DNA of 64,000 nt from Haloferax prahovense DSM 18310 (GCF_000336815.1 NZ_AOLG01000009.1:184396-248395), one strand, 5' to 3'; shown: positions 54,334 through 63,386, numbered from the stretch's first letter. Numbers and translations: made by a program. The notes: generated by a model not told the origin, from the letters alone.

Positions 54334-55185
54334 GGCTCTGTTGAAATTCTCGACTGGTGATAGTTTGTCGAGACCGTGCTAACTACGGGGTGCGAGTCTC
54401 GCATCCAGTGTCGGTTCGAACAGTCCGATACCGACGTGTACAGTCCCTTACTCACTCTAGTCGAAACGAGCAGTCAGGCCTCCTACCGGCGAAACGTCCG
54501 AAATAGATGACCGTACGAAATATCATAGATTTAGTATATGTGCTCTGGAGCCGTCATCACCGTGAGGTTTGTAATGTCTACAAAACGCGTAGCAGCTGAA
54601 GACGACGTCCGAGCCGCATCCGACCAGTTCTACGGGGCGCTGGAAGCGATGGCGAACGGGAATGCCGACTCCATGGCGGACGTCTGGTCACACGAGGACG
54701 ACGTGACGACCATGCACCCAATCGGTGGACGGGAAGAGGGTTGGGAGGCGGTCTCTGGGTCCTTCGCCGGAGTCGCATCGGCGAGCACGGATGGCACGGT
54801 CACCCGAGCGGACCAGGCAATCCGCGTCATGGGCGACGCTGCGTACGAACTCTGCACCGAGTCGGTGTCGTGGACTTTTGCGGGTGAACCCATGTCTCTG
54901 GAGGGCCGGACGACCAACGTCTACCGGAAGGAGAAAGACGAGTGGAAAATCGTCCATCACCACGCCGACCTCCACGCCGAGTTCGCCGAGAAAGTGGCGA
55001 ACATGGGTGCCTGAGCGACCGACCACCGGACGCCCGTCCGATTCGATGGCCGTTTCACCCGACTAATCGGTCCTATCTTCACTCTTGAGCCGTGACGGCG
55101 TCGCTACAGGAGATAGCGGCCGTGCTGACGACATCCTCTGTCTGTGTCACCAGTCCTATCAAACTCAAGGGGATTCAACAGCGCC
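54334..55185. mobile_element. Segment with IS6-like ends carrying an NTF2-like gene
   Basis: The left edge GGCTCTGTTGAAATTC (54334 on) and the right edge GGATTCAACAGCGCC (55171-55185), read on the other strand as GGCGCTGTTGAATCC, are imperfect inverted repeats matching the GGC-CTGTTG-A pattern of IS6-family ends. An 11-bp direct repeat CGAAGCAGTCG occurs at 54316-54326 and 55185-55195. The 852-bp length fits an IS6 element, but the only gene inside is the NTF2-like protein and no transposase is visible. Bases 54217-54573 otherwise hold no gene; they are A/T-richer and contain a short hairpin GGTGCGAGTCTCGCATCC. Confidence 0.45.
54574..55014 (+). CDS. NTF2-like (SnoaL-type) protein
   Basis: 146 residues from ATG 54574. 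A cystatin-like alpha+beta barrel: N-terminal helices (AAEDDVRAASDQFYGALEAMANGN), then SMADVWSHEDDVTTMHPIGG, and the C-terminal strands TTNVYRKEKDEWKIVHHHADLH. The DDVTTMHP and WKIVHHHAD blocks match the SnoaL/DUF4440-like family, whose members are small enzymes or stress proteins. Coding GC is lower than that of its neighbours, and the gene lies between IS6-like inverted repeats, so lateral acquisition is plausible. The TATA-like TTTAGTATATG precedes it. Confidence 0.8.
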   Translation: MSTKRVAAEDDVRAASDQFYGALEAMANGNADSMADVWSHEDDVTTMHPIGGREEGWEAVSGSFAGVASASTDGTVTRADQAIRVMGDAAYELCTESVSWTFAGEPMSLEGRTTNVYRKEKDEWKIVHHHADLHAEFAEKVANMGA

Positions 55186-55227
55186 GAAGCAGTCGAACGA
55201 AGCCGGGTGGGCCGAGAGAATCCGCGC

Positions 55228-55941
55228 TCAGGCCCCGACGCCGTCGTTTTCGAGGAGCCGCCACGCGCCATCGCCGGTGGATTCGACGTAGCCGCGGCGC
55301 TCCATCTCGGACATGACTTCCGGCATCCGGTCGGGTTGAGCGATTTCCATCTCGATACGGTCCACGTCGTGGAACTCCGCGAGGTAGTGGCGGACGTCTT
55401 CGAGTTCGAAGGTGTCGTCGTCGGCCTTCGCCATGACGCCCGAGGTGAGGTCTATCATGTCCTCGATGAAGTTCCACGGGTAGACGACCCACGCCCACGC
55501 TTCGAGGCGCTCGCCGACGTAGTCGGGTTCGAACTCGCTGGTCTGGAGGAGTTGGAGCGTCGCGGTCCGGACCTCGCCCGCGTTGCGCTCGTTGACGTAC
55601 TCGTGTGCGCGCTTGATGGAGCCGCCGGTGTCGGCGATGTCGTCGATGATGAGCACGTCCTTGCCCTCGACGCTGCCTTCCGGCATCGGGTAGCGCACCT
55701 CCGGCTCGTTCGATTTCTGGGCCGTCCCGACGTAGTGTTCCATCTTCAGGCTCGTCAGGTCGTCCAACCCGAGGAAGTCACAGATGCAGCGGCCGGCGAA
55801 CCAGCCGCCGCGGGCCAACGCGACGATGACGTCGGGTTCGAACTCGGATGTCTTGACCTCGTCCGAAACGTCGCGGCAGAGGCCGTAGATGTACTCCCAG
55901 TTCGTGATAGTACAGTTAAACTCGTCGGGGAGGTCGCCCAT
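55228..55941 (-). CDS. Phosphoribosyltransferase family protein
   Basis: 237 residues. The PRPP-binding motif is DVLIIDDIADTGGSIKRAHEYV, and PDVIVALARGGWFAGRCICDFLG is the PPi loop region. The residues LQTSEFEPDYVGERLEAWAWVVYPWNFIEDM match archaeal xanthine/guanine-type phosphoribosyltransferases. The C-terminal 65 residues (EDVRHYLAEFHDVDRIEMEI to the end) form an extra winged-helix-like domain. The enzyme probably salvages a 6-oxopurine, but the exact base cannot be read from the sequence. Confidence 0.88.
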   Translation of the reverse strand: MGDLPDEFNCTITNWEYIYGLCRDVSDEVKTSEFEPDVIVALARGGWFAGRCICDFLGLDDLTSLKMEHYVGTAQKSNEPEVRYPMPEGSVEGKDVLIIDDIADTGGSIKRAHEYVNERNAGEVRTATLQLLQTSEFEPDYVGERLEAWAWVVYPWNFIEDMIDLTSGVMAKADDDTFELEDVRHYLAEFHDVDRIEMEIAQPDRMPEVMSEMERRGYVESTGDGAWRLLENDGVGA

Positions 55942-56151
55942 ATCTTCCGTTCACCGTGCGTACTGCCGCGCCTGACGCCCTTTAATCTGTACGACTCGCT
56001 CCGCCCGTGTGTCGCCGTATCAAAACCGCTCGAACCGGCGTTATTCGGTGACTAACCGGTGAACCCGTCGTTCAGGCGGACACTAACGCATGTTAACAAG
56101 GGGCATAGTTATGTCGAGTGCCGGAGTATGCGGATTTGTAGGTGAAACAGA

Positions 56152-56322
56152 ATGCACACGTGTGGTAACTGTGGTGAGTTCGTCTCCCGCGACTTCGTCC
56201 GCGTCTTCGGCAACGACATGGACGAGGTCGTCGGGTGCCCAGCCTGTATGAACATGCGCGAAGTGATGCAGGGCGACGGCGCAGCTCAAACGAGCGGCCG
56301 CGTCCGGTGGACCCGCGCGTGA
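56152..56322 (+). CDS. Small zinc-finger protein (DUF7563-like)
   Basis: 56 residues: MHTCGNCGEFVSRDFVRVF, then a GNDMDEVVGCPACMNMREVM segment. Two CxxC pairs (TCGNCG and GCPACM) form a zinc ribbon. Haloarchaea encode many such one-domain zinc proteins; this one fits the DUF7563 group from memory. Purine-rich GGTGAAACAG precedes ATG 56152. No partner gene is evident: it is isolated between the phosphoribosyltransferase and PhzF genes. Confidence 0.7.
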   Translation: MHTCGNCGEFVSRDFVRVFGNDMDEVVGCPACMNMREVMQGDGAAQTSGRVRWTRA

Positions 56323-56430
56323 ATCGGTCGACACCGACCGACCCGCGCTCGTATCGCGTTCTTCCCTTCTCTCTCGTGACGTGACCGCCGACCCGCTGGT
56401 TTGATACATCGCCGTGTAGTGCGCCTTTCC

Positions 56431-57330
56431 ATGGATAGCCGACGCGCCCTCCTCGTCGACGCTTTCACGACCGAACCGCTGTCCGGTAACGCGGCCGGGG
56501 TCGTCCCCGACGCCGACGGACTCGACGCGGAACAGATGCGCGCCGTCGCCGCCGAACTCGGCGCGAGCGAGACGGCGTTCGTCTGCTCGTCGGCCGCCGC
56601 GGACCGCCGCATCCGCTATTTCACGCCGAAGCAGGAAGTCGACCTCTGCGGACACGCGACTATCGCGGCCCACGCCCACCTCGCGGCCGACCGCGAACTC
56701 GAACCGGGGACCCACACGCTGGAGACGAACGTCGGTACCCTCGACATCGAACTCGGCGACCTCGGCGAGGTGTGGATGACGCAGAACGCGCCGACGGTGC
56801 GTCCCCTGGAAGTCGACTACGACCGCCTCGCGGCGGCGCTCGGCGTCGACGATGCCGCCCTCCGCGACGTGGGCGCGGACCTCCCCGTCGCGGTCGCCTC
56901 CACGGGTCTTCCCTTCCTCGTCGTCCCGGTCAACTTCCTCGAACATCTCTCGGGTGCCGACCCCGACGACGCCGCCATCGCCGACCTCGCCGCCGAACAC
57001 GACGCGGCGGGCGTCTACGCCTTCACCTTCGACGCTATCGACGGCGACTCTACGCTCCACGCGCGGTGTTTCGCGCCCGGTATCGGCATCTCCGAGGACC
57101 CCGCGACCGGCACCGCTGCGGGTGCGTGCGGCGCGTACCTCCGGCAGGTCGGCGCGTTCGACTCCATGCCGGACGAACTCCGCTTCGAACAGGGCCACTT
57201 CGTGGACCGGCCGGGCACCGTTCGCGTGCGGGTCGGCGCGGAGATACGCGTCGGCGGCCGCGCGGTGCAGTCGCTCGACGGCGAGGTCGTCGTCCCGGAG
57301 TTCGCAGACGACGACATCATCGAAGCCTAA
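56431..57330 (+). CDS. PhzF family isomerase
   Basis: 299 residues from ATG 56431. The fold is a duplicated diaminopimelate epimerase-like barrel. DAFTTEPLSGNAAGVVPDA, IRYFTPKQEVDLCGHATIAAHAHL and CFAPGIGISEDPATGTAAGACGAYL are the conserved PhzF blocks, with the catalytic Glu in LGASETAFV. Most members are isomerases of unknown substrate; phenazine synthesis genes are absent here. The start follows TTGATACATC, a plausible promoter, and lies after a 108-bp gap. Confidence 0.92.
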   Translation: MDSRRALLVDAFTTEPLSGNAAGVVPDADGLDAEQMRAVAAELGASETAFVCSSAAADRRIRYFTPKQEVDLCGHATIAAHAHLAADRELEPGTHTLETNVGTLDIELGDLGEVWMTQNAPTVRPLEVDYDRLAAALGVDDAALRDVGADLPVAVASTGLPFLVVPVNFLEHLSGADPDDAAIADLAAEHDAAGVYAFTFDAIDGDSTLHARCFAPGIGISEDPATGTAAGACGAYLRQVGAFDSMPDELRFEQGHFVDRPGTVRVRVGAEIRVGGRAVQSLDGEVVVPEFADDDIIEA

Positions 57331-57374
57331 ACTCCGTTCGAAAACGAGTCGGGACCGCGCCGGTCGACGCGACC

Positions 57375-58142
57375 TCAGCCGATGTACCGGAGGTCGTCGT
57401 CGCTGGCGATGCCGCCCTGCTGTTGTTGTTGCATCTCCTGAATCTTCGCGGCGACCTCCTTCATCTCCTCGGCGCGCTCTTCGAGCGACTCGAAGTCGAC
57501 GCTGAACTCGAGGAGGTCCTGCAGGACCTCGATGACGACCTGCGCGCTCTGGGGGTCGACGAGGTAGCCGCTCGTCTCGCCCATCAGGCACGTCGCGTCG
57601 AGGCCGCGGCGACTACCGAGACCGAGAAGCAGTCCCGAGACGCCGACGACGCCGCCGGCGGGCTCGTCCTCTCGGAACTCGATGCCCGCGGCTTCGAGTT
57701 CGTCGAGGCGGGACTCGTCGGCGACGGCCCCGAGGACCGACGGCTCGTCGACGAGTTCGCCGGTCGGGACGCCCCCAAGCGCGAACAGTCGCTCGACGCC
57801 GAACTCTTCGGCCACGTCGAGGAAGGCGTCGGTGAGGTGGTAGTGACCCTCGTTGGACTGCGCCTGGTGGTCGCCCGTCAGGAGGAGCAGGTCCGGCCCC
57901 TCGCCGGGCGTCTCGACGGCGTGAATCGCGGCGTGGGTCAGCTCGGCGACGCCCTCGTCGATGCTCACCTGCGGCGGGAACACGTCGGCGTAGACGCGGC
58001 GGACCAGCGTGGCCTCCTCGAACTCCTCCAGCAGGTGCTCGACGGCGAGTTTGCCGACGTTCCCGACGCCCGGCAGTCCCTCGATGAGGACCGCGTCGGT
58101 GAGGTCGACCTCCTCGACAGCCTCGATTTCGATGTCGTCCAT
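57375..58142 (-). CDS. Proteasome assembly chaperone family protein (PAC2)
   Basis: 255 residues. AVLIEGLPGVGNVGKLAVEHLLEE is split across the PAC2 core (LIEGLPGVGNVGKLAVEHL). ADVFPPQVSIDEGVAEL, LLLTGDHQAQSNEGHYHLTD, ERLFALGGVPTGE and ATCLMGETSGYLVDP are further PAC2 blocks. A C-terminal helix with a QQQQQ run follows. Archaeal PAC2 relatives, encoded near nop10 and eIF2alpha as here, are thought to help proteasome assembly. It lies last in the rpl44e operon. Confidence 0.93.
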   Translation of the reverse strand: MDDIEIEAVEEVDLTDAVLIEGLPGVGNVGKLAVEHLLEEFEEATLVRRVYADVFPPQVSIDEGVAELTHAAIHAVETPGEGPDLLLLTGDHQAQSNEGHYHLTDAFLDVAEEFGVERLFALGGVPTGELVDEPSVLGAVADESRLDELEAAGIEFREDEPAGGVVGVSGLLLGLGSRRGLDATCLMGETSGYLVDPQSAQVVIEVLQDLLEFSVDFESLEERAEEMKEVAAKIQEMQQQQQGGIASDDDLRYIG

Positions 58143-58193
58143 GCACGTAGTGGCGGACGCGCCGGTTAAGAGAGCGTCGGTAGCCGAAGACGG

Positions 58194-58379
58194 CTATTCC
58201 TCGGCGAGTCGGCGCTTCCGAGCGCGGCGGTACTCGCCGTAGGGGTCTTCTGGGTTGTAGGGGGCGGGCGCGCTGTTCTCTGTGGTTGCGCCGCACTCCG
58301 GACAGGTCTCAGAAAGTGAGTACACCGGGCGGTCGTGGCGGTCGCGCCACGCGCTGCACACCCGGATGTCTGACTTCAT
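58194..58379 (-). CDS. nop10: Box H/ACA RNP protein Nop10
   Basis: 61 residues: MKSDIRVCSAWRDRHDR, then SLSETCPECGATTENSAPAP and YRRARKRRLAEE. It binds Cbf5 in the RNA-guided pseudouridylation complex. Typical archaeal Nop10 has two CxxC knuckles; here the first is CSAW, so only three of four zinc ligands remain. Its position between eif2a and pac2 is the conserved archaeal order, and its start lies four bases after the eif2a stop. Confidence 0.92.
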   Translation of the reverse strand: MKSDIRVCSAWRDRHDRPVYSLSETCPECGATTENSAPAPYNPEDPYGEYRRARKRRLAEE

Positions 58380-58383
58380 GCGA

Positions 58384-59184
58384 TTACTCTTCGTCGCCGC
58401 TGCGTTCGCGGTGGTACTCCGCGGTTCCGCCCGCGGCCTCGATGACCTCGCGGGCCCGAGCGACGCTCGATTCGAGTTCCGTCTCGGCGGTCTTGTAGTC
58501 GGGCGCTTTGACCTTCACGCGGTACTCGGGCGCGCCGACGTACGTGACCGACAGTTCGATTTCGTCGCCGATTTCGTCGTCGCCCTCGGCGGCTTTGAGG
58601 GCCTCCTTCACGTCGTCGACGCCGTCGCCCGCGGGCGAGCGCAGGTCGACGTAGCCGGTGACGTTGACGAAGGGGACCGACACGTTCTGGCGCGCGGTCT
58701 CGACGATGGCTTCGAGCTCGTCGTCGTCGAGTTCGACGTCTTCGAGCGCCTCGAGACCGTGAATCGCGGCCTGCTCGAAGCCGTCGTAGAGCGATTCGAA
58801 CTCGGCGAGCAGGGCGTTGGCGATGGACTGGTAGCGGTCGTCGGCGATGTCCTCGCCGAACGCCAGCGCCATCCACTTATCCGCCTTCTGCTCGTTTTTC
58901 CACTCCTGAATCTTCTCTTTGCGCTGGTGCTCGTTGACGTCCTTTATCGAGAGGTCGATCTGCTGGGAACTCTCGTTGACTTCGAGCACTTTAGCGACGA
59001 CTGTCTGTCCCTCGCGGACGTGGTCGCGAACGTTCTTGATCCATCCGCTGGCGACCTCGCTGATGTGGCAGAGGCCGCGTTTGTCTTCGTACTCTTCGAG
59101 GTCGACGAAGACGCCGAAGTCCGCGATGTCGTCTACCTTTCCGACGACGAGTTCGCCGGGGTCAGGCCATCCGCTGTACTTCAT
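58384..59184 (-). CDS. eif2a: Translation initiation factor 2 subunit alpha
   Basis: 266 residues. The N-terminal S1 domain (about 8-85) contains [20 protein letters not shown] and [19 protein letters not shown], with [21 protein letters not shown], split here as [12 protein letters not shown] and RKEKIQEW. A helical middle domain and a C-terminal alpha-beta domain ([19 protein letters not shown]) follow. It is part of the heterotrimer that delivers initiator tRNA. Operon order rpl44e, rps27e, eif2a, nop10, pac2. Confidence 0.96.
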   Translation of the reverse strand: MKYSGWPDPGELVVGKVDDIADFGVFVDLEEYEDKRGLCHISEVASGWIKNVRDHVREGQTVVAKVLEVNESSQQIDLSIKDVNEHQRKEKIQEWKNEQKADKWMALAFGEDIADDRYQSIANALLAEFESLYDGFEQAAIHGLEALEDVELDDDELEAIVETARQNVSVPFVNVTGYVDLRSPAGDGVDDVKEALKAAEGDDEIGDEIELSVTYVGAPEYRVKVKAPDYKTAETELESSVARAREVIEAAGGTAEYHRERSGDEE

Positions 59185-59202
59185 ACGAGGTCCTCCAGGG
59201 AG

Positions 59203-59397
59203 TTACGCCTCAAGTTCGTCGCTGTCGCGACGCTCGACCGTCTCGACGACCTCGCCGTGGAATTCGGCGTTGCCGCCGGTCGGCGTGGCGAGGGTCGTCC
59301 CGCAGACGGCGCAGTTGACGACCGAGGAGGCCTTTCCGAAGACGACCTGTTCGTTCTCGCAGTCGCTGCACGCGACTTTGTAGAAGTTTCCTGCCAT
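59203..59397 (-). CDS. rps27e: Ribosomal protein S27e
   Basis: 64 residues, full archaeal length. The zinc ribbon FYKVACSDCENEQVVFGKAS and VVNCAVCGTTLATPTGG retains all four cysteines, in contrast to L37Ae in this genome. Part of the small subunit. It starts 3 bp after the rpl44e stop and precedes eif2a by 18 bp. Confidence 0.96.
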   Translation of the reverse strand: MAGNFYKVACSDCENEQVVFGKASSVVNCAVCGTTLATPTGGNAEFHGEVVETVERRDSDELEA

Positions 59398-59400
59398 GAT

Positions 59401-59682
59401 TTACTCCTGGAACTCCAGGCGACCGGCGCGCCAGCCCTCGCGCATGTGGGCCTTGCCACAGTCGGAGCAGATGTACTTCAGGTGGGTCTTCTTCGTCGGC
59501 TTGTCGCCACCGGGAACCTTGGAGAACTTACCGGCGTTACCGATCGTGGCCTTGCCGCGTCGCGTCTGACGGGCGTTCCACTTCATGCCGGTCGGGCGTC
59601 CCTTCCGGACCTTCTCCACTTCGTGTTCGTGGTGACCCTTGCAGTTCGGGCAGTACGTGTTGAAACGGCGTGGCATCTGCAT
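59401..59682 (-). CDS. rpl44e: Ribosomal protein L44e
   Basis: 93 residues from ATG 59682 (ATG 59676 gives [12 protein letters not shown]). Zinc pairs are [18 protein letters not shown] and [40 protein letters not shown] is basic and rRNA-binding. Large-subunit protein near the E site. First gene of the five-gene translation operon; a TATA box reading TTTTAA lies 37-42 bases upstream. Confidence 0.96.
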   Translation of the reverse strand: MQMPRRFNTYCPNCKGHHEHEVEKVRKGRPTGMKWNARQTRRGKATIGNAGKFSKVPGGDKPTKKTHLKYICSDCGKAHMREGWRAGRLEFQE

Positions 59683-59718
59683 AGATATCGACCTTGTGCT
59701 GGGTTTTGGTGTGGCCCG

Positions 59719-59724
59719 TTAAAA
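59719..59724 (-). promoter_or_regulatory. TATA box of the rpl44e operon
   Basis: Reads TTTTAA on the minus strand in a GC-rich context, placing the start of transcription about ten bases before the first ATG of rpl44e. Confidence 0.55.
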
Positions 59725-59883
59725 CCCGTTTGGTTCGACGCGGCCCCTGAACTCGCCGCGACCGGGCGTTCACCGTGTCACGTGTGGGCAGCCCACGGTG
59801 ACTGCACCGTCCGCGGTTCCCCCGCCGCACGCCGCACGCCCGAAGCCGAAGCGATTAAGCGGTGACTGTGCCAATCCCGGCAC

Positions 59884-60144
59884 ATGAAGAAGCTCATCAT
59901 CCACGGCGACCCCGGCGTCCGCCGCGACGGCGTCATCGAGTACGACGGCGAGGAGTACGTCCTCTTTTCCGTCGACCGACAGGGCGACTGGCACGGTCCC
60001 GACCGCGTCCAGCTGTGGTGCACCGTCGGCACCGAAGACGAGCGCGAGGCGTTCGAAAAGCGCGAGTTCGTCCCGCACTGGCTCGAGACCGAGGGCGTCG
60101 ACGCCGAGGCCGTCGAGGTCGTCCGCGAGCGCGGCGCGGCCTAA
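59884..60144 (+). CDS. Small conserved haloarchaeal protein (HAH_0734 type)
   Basis: 86 residues: KKLIIHGDPGVRRDGVIEYD, then EEYVLFSVDRQGDWHGPDR and VQLWCTVGTEDEREAFEKRE. It is acidic, without membrane segments. I recall haloarchaeal annotation calling this the HAH_0734 family; no function is known. The stop overlaps the convergent DUF2298 stop by four bases (60141-60144). Confidence 0.75.
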   Translation: MKKLIIHGDPGVRRDGVIEYDGEEYVLFSVDRQGDWHGPDRVQLWCTVGTEDEREAFEKREFVPHWLETEGVDAEAVEVVRERGAA

Positions 60145-62504
60145 GGTAGTCTCGCTTCTTCTACCTCGTAGACCACGACCGACCCCGACCGGTGGACCGG
60201 CGTCAGCCACGCCACGTCCGTCTCTAGCTCCCCGTAGCGGGCGCGCTCGCCCGGTCCGACCCACACGTACCGCACCTCGTACTGCTCGACGAGCCGCGCC
60301 CGCGTCGACTCGTTGCCGACGTACATCGCGTCCACGTCGCGCACGCGGTCGTAGTAGGCGTCGGGCCCGCGGTAGCCGACCTCGTGCGCCCAGCCGGCGA
60401 CCGTCGGCACGCCGGTCAGGCTCGATTCGGGATTCCCGCGCCAACCGTACATGACGGTCTCGCGCTCGTCGCTCACGGTCGCCGACCACGTCGTCCCCGG
60501 CGCGGTGAGCATCGTCGGGTTGCCCTCGACGTTCTCGTCGAGCCACGTGATGGCGGTCGATTCGTTTTCGTGCCACCACTCCGCGAAGGCCGTCGCGTCC
60601 AGCGTCTCCTCCTGCCGGGGGGAGTCCGCGTGGTCGGCGACGGCCAGTCCGCCGTAGACCGACGTGGACGCGACGAGGAGGACGACGAACGCGACCCCGA
60701 CGGCGCTGACTGCCCCCCCGCGGACGCTGAGGTCGACCCTCGGAAGCGACACGTCGCTCGCGGCGACCGCGTCGCCGACGAAGCCGGCCAGCACGGCACC
60801 CATCGCACTCCCCCAGAGCACCCAGACCTGCATGTACGTCTTGAACACCGTGTTCATCCGGCCCGGCCCCGCCTGCTCGTTCACGTAGATGAGCTCGACG
60901 AGCGTCACGAGGCCCGCGCCGGCGACGACGAGCACCGCCTCGAATCGCGGGTCGTCGGCGAACCGGAGGAGCACCCAGCCGACGGCGACGAGGGGCACGA
61001 CGAGCGCGAGCGCGGCGAACGAGTGGACGGCAGCGACGACGGTCAGCACCGCGAAGCTCCCGAGGAGCGCGGCCCACTCGTGGCCGCCGAGGCCGTCCTG
61101 TGCCCCGAGGCGACGGACGTAGTAGCCCGCGAACGCCGCGAGGAACGCCCCGTGGACGAGCGCCAGCGCGCCGAACCCGCTTCGCTGGTCGGGCGCGAGA
61201 ATCTCGACCGTCCGGGCGCTTCCACCCCCCGCGACCGCGCCGAGGAGGAACGGGCTCGCGAGCACGGCGGCGACGACGCCGGCGAGTCCGACCGCCGCGA
61301 CCGTCCCAACGAGTCGGGCTAACTCGCCGGTGAGTGGGTCGTCACCGACGACTGAGCGGACGCGCTCCCGACCGGGAAACAGCGTCCACGGCCGTGCGGG
61401 CGCGAAGACCATCCCGAGGAACAGCACGCCGAACACCGACGGGAAACTCCACGTGTCGACGACGACCTGGAGCGCGCCGACGAGCGTCGTCGCGGCGACG
61501 AGGAGTCGGCGCTCGCCGACCGCCTCCTCCGGCGTCCGGAAGTACGCGAAGGCGAGGCCGGCCGCGAGGAGCAGAAACGGCGTGCCCATCATGTGGGCGT
61601 GGAGGTCGCCGTTGAGCCACGCGAAAAGCGGGAACTCGTTGATGGTGCCCGGAATCACGCGGCTCGCGCTCCAGTACGAGAAGCTCGAGGTTCCGGCGAG
61701 TACCTGCTCGACGGTGTACTGCGAGCGCTCGGCGACGGCTCGCGCGACGGGTCGGCGGAGCCCCTCGGGGAGCGCGGCGAGGGCGAACCGCCCCGCGGTG
61801 ACGAGGTTGCTGGCGAAGCCGACGAAGAACGCCGAAAGCAGGCCGGCGAGCCGACCGTTCGCCCCCGAGGCGGCCGCGACCCCGCGCCCGAGTTCGAACG
61901 CCGCGGTGACGAGGAAGCCGAAGAAGCCGGCGAGCGCGAGATTGTAGGCGAACGACGGGTCGGTGGCGGTGAGCCGCGCGAGGAGAATCGAGACGAGGTG
62001 GCCGCCGTAGTAGTAGCGGACCGGCTCGCCGGCGAACCACATGTCTTCCGGCGGGAGGACCGACGCGCGGGCGAGCGACTGGAGGAGGCCGAAGTCGAGG
62101 AACTTCTCGCCGCCGCCGGCGTGGACCGACGGGTCGAGCGCCCGGAGCGAGACCGCGAACAGGAAGGCGACGAGGAACACCGCGGCCGCGTCGGCGACGG
62201 CGCGACGGTCGATGTCGAGGTCGGACGCGAGTCGGAGGTCGCCGCGGCGGAGCGCGCCGAGGTCGAGGCCCGCGACCGCGGACGCGACGAGGAGCGTCCC
62301 GACGCCGGCGACGAGGGCAATGGGGCCGAACGAGAGGTGGCCGACGTAGTAGGCGGGGAGAGTCAAGACGACGAGCGAGACGGGGAGGGCGAGTCCGGCA
62401 CCGCGACCGGGAAGGCGTCGGAACAGGCGGGCCGCGAGGGGAAGACCGACCGCCCAGAGGGCCGCGAACAGCAGCAACCACCGGACAACGAGGGCGTACT
62501 CCAT
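60141..62504 (-). CDS. DUF2298 family membrane protein
   Basis: 787 residues with about 18-20 membrane helices and a soluble C-terminal domain (about 650-787). DFGLLQSLARASVLPPEDMW, YYYGGHLVSILLARL, EFPLFAWLNGDLHAHMMGTP and GRMNTVFKTYMQVWVLWGSA are conserved DUF2298 blocks (Chlor_Arch_YYY family), distantly related to GT-C glycosyltransferases. The acidic/His loop in LNGDLHAHMMG resembles GT-C catalytic loops. The glycosyltransferase and GtrA genes start about 97 bp away in the opposite direction, so a role in surface glycosylation is inferred. Confidence 0.9.
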   Translation of the reverse strand: MEYALVVRWLLLFAALWAVGLPLAARLFRRLPGRGAGLALPVSLVVLTLPAYYVGHLSFGPIALVAGVGTLLVASAVAGLDLGALRRGDLRLASDLDIDRRAVADAAAVFLVAFLFAVSLRALDPSVHAGGGEKFLDFGLLQSLARASVLPPEDMWFAGEPVRYYYGGHLVSILLARLTATDPSFAYNLALAGFFGFLVTAAFELGRGVAAASGANGRLAGLLSAFFVGFASNLVTAGRFALAALPEGLRRPVARAVAERSQYTVEQVLAGTSSFSYWSASRVIPGTINEFPLFAWLNGDLHAHMMGTPFLLLAAGLAFAYFRTPEEAVGERRLLVAATTLVGALQVVVDTWSFPSVFGVLFLGMVFAPARPWTLFPGRERVRSVVGDDPLTGELARLVGTVAAVGLAGVVAAVLASPFLLGAVAGGGSARTVEILAPDQRSGFGALALVHGAFLAAFAGYYVRRLGAQDGLGGHEWAALLGSFAVLTVVAAVHSFAALALVVPLVAVGWVLLRFADDPRFEAVLVVAGAGLVTLVELIYVNEQAGPGRMNTVFKTYMQVWVLWGSAMGAVLAGFVGDAVAASDVSLPRVDLSVRGGAVSAVGVAFVVLLVASTSVYGGLAVADHADSPRQEETLDATAFAEWWHENESTAITWLDENVEGNPTMLTAPGTTWSATVSDERETVMYGWRGNPESSLTGVPTVAGWAHEVGYRGPDAYYDRVRDVDAMYVGNESTRARLVEQYEVRYVWVGPGERARYGELETDVAWLTPVHRSGSVVVYEVEEARLP

Positions 62505-62600
62505 CTGTCCGATGACTGCGCCGCGGATGCAATACGTTTTGTGATGGCCGGTGCGAAACAGAGCGGTTCGCTTTTTACCCCGTTGAGTGAATGGTCGTGC

Positions 62601-63386
62601 ATGTCGAAGTCTGTCGGGGTGGTGGTCCCCGCCTATCGACCCGACCCAGAGCGTCTGGTCCCCTACGTCCACGCTCTCGTCGAGGAACTGGACCCCGAGG
62701 TGGTCCGGGTCGAACTCGACGCGCCGCGGCCCGAGACGCTCGACGCCCTCGACGCCCTCCCCGCCGTCGCTCACGTGAACCCGGTCGACGCCCGTCGCGG
62801 CAAGGGCGCGGCCATCACCGCCGGGTTCGAGTCGCTCCGCACGGACATCCTCTCGTTCGCCGACGCCGACGGGAGCACCCCGGCCGCGTCGATGGCGAAC
62901 GTCGTCGCCGCCGTCCGCGAGGGGTCCGACCTCGCCGTGGGATCGCGCCGTCATCCGAACGCGACCGTCGCCTCCCACCAGACGGTCGCCCGGCGCTACC
63001 TCGGCGACGGCTTCGCGTGGCTGGCCCGCCACCTGACCGAAGTCCCGCTGTACGACTACCAGTGCGGCGCGAAGGCCATCACCGCCGCGGCGTGGAACGA
63101 CGTTCGGACCCACCTGTACGAGCCCGGATTCGCGTGGGACATCGAACTCATCGCCGTCTCGGGCGCGTTCGGCCACCGCGTGGCCGAGGTGCCGGTCGTC
63201 TGGGAGGACCAGCCGAACTCGACGGTCTCGCCGGTCGACACGACGCTCAAGATGGCCCGCGGCCTGCTCCGGTCGCGCCACCGCGCCCGGACGATTCGCG
63301 AGGACCGCCTCCACGAACTCATCGACGCTCGGAACGACGAGCGGACCCTCGTCGAGCAGTTCTCGGCGGAGGTCACGGATGACTGA
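62601..63386 (+). CDS. GT2 family glycosyltransferase, dolichyl-phosphate sugar synthase-like
   Basis: 261 residues from ATG 62601. The GT-A fold begins VGVVVPAYRPDPERLVPYV. RRGKGAAITAGFESLRTDIL and SFADADGSTPAASMANVVAA carry the DxD-type metal site (DADG). YQCGAKAITAAAWNDV and HRVAEVPVVWEDQPNSTVSP are typical of dolichyl-phosphate hexose synthases. No membrane anchor is present; the GtrA-type protein encoded with an 8-base overlap probably provides it. The sugar and lipid carrier are not identifiable. Confidence 0.92.
   Translation: MSKSVGVVVPAYRPDPERLVPYVHALVEELDPEVVRVELDAPRPETLDALDALPAVAHVNPVDARRGKGAAITAGFESLRTDILSFADADGSTPAASMANVVAAVREGSDLAVGSRRHPNATVASHQTVARRYLGDGFAWLARHLTEVPLYDYQCGAKAITAAAWNDVRTHLYEPGFAWDIELIAVSGAFGHRVAEVPVVWEDQPNSTVSPVDTTLKMARGLLRSRHRARTIREDRLHELIDARNDERTLVEQFSAEVTDD

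Noticed and set aside
55084..55220. Short plus-strand frames upstream of the phosphoribosyltransferase end
   Set aside because: Frames of 68-74 codons with poor codon bias; the region is better explained as the right end of the IS-like bracket plus spacer.
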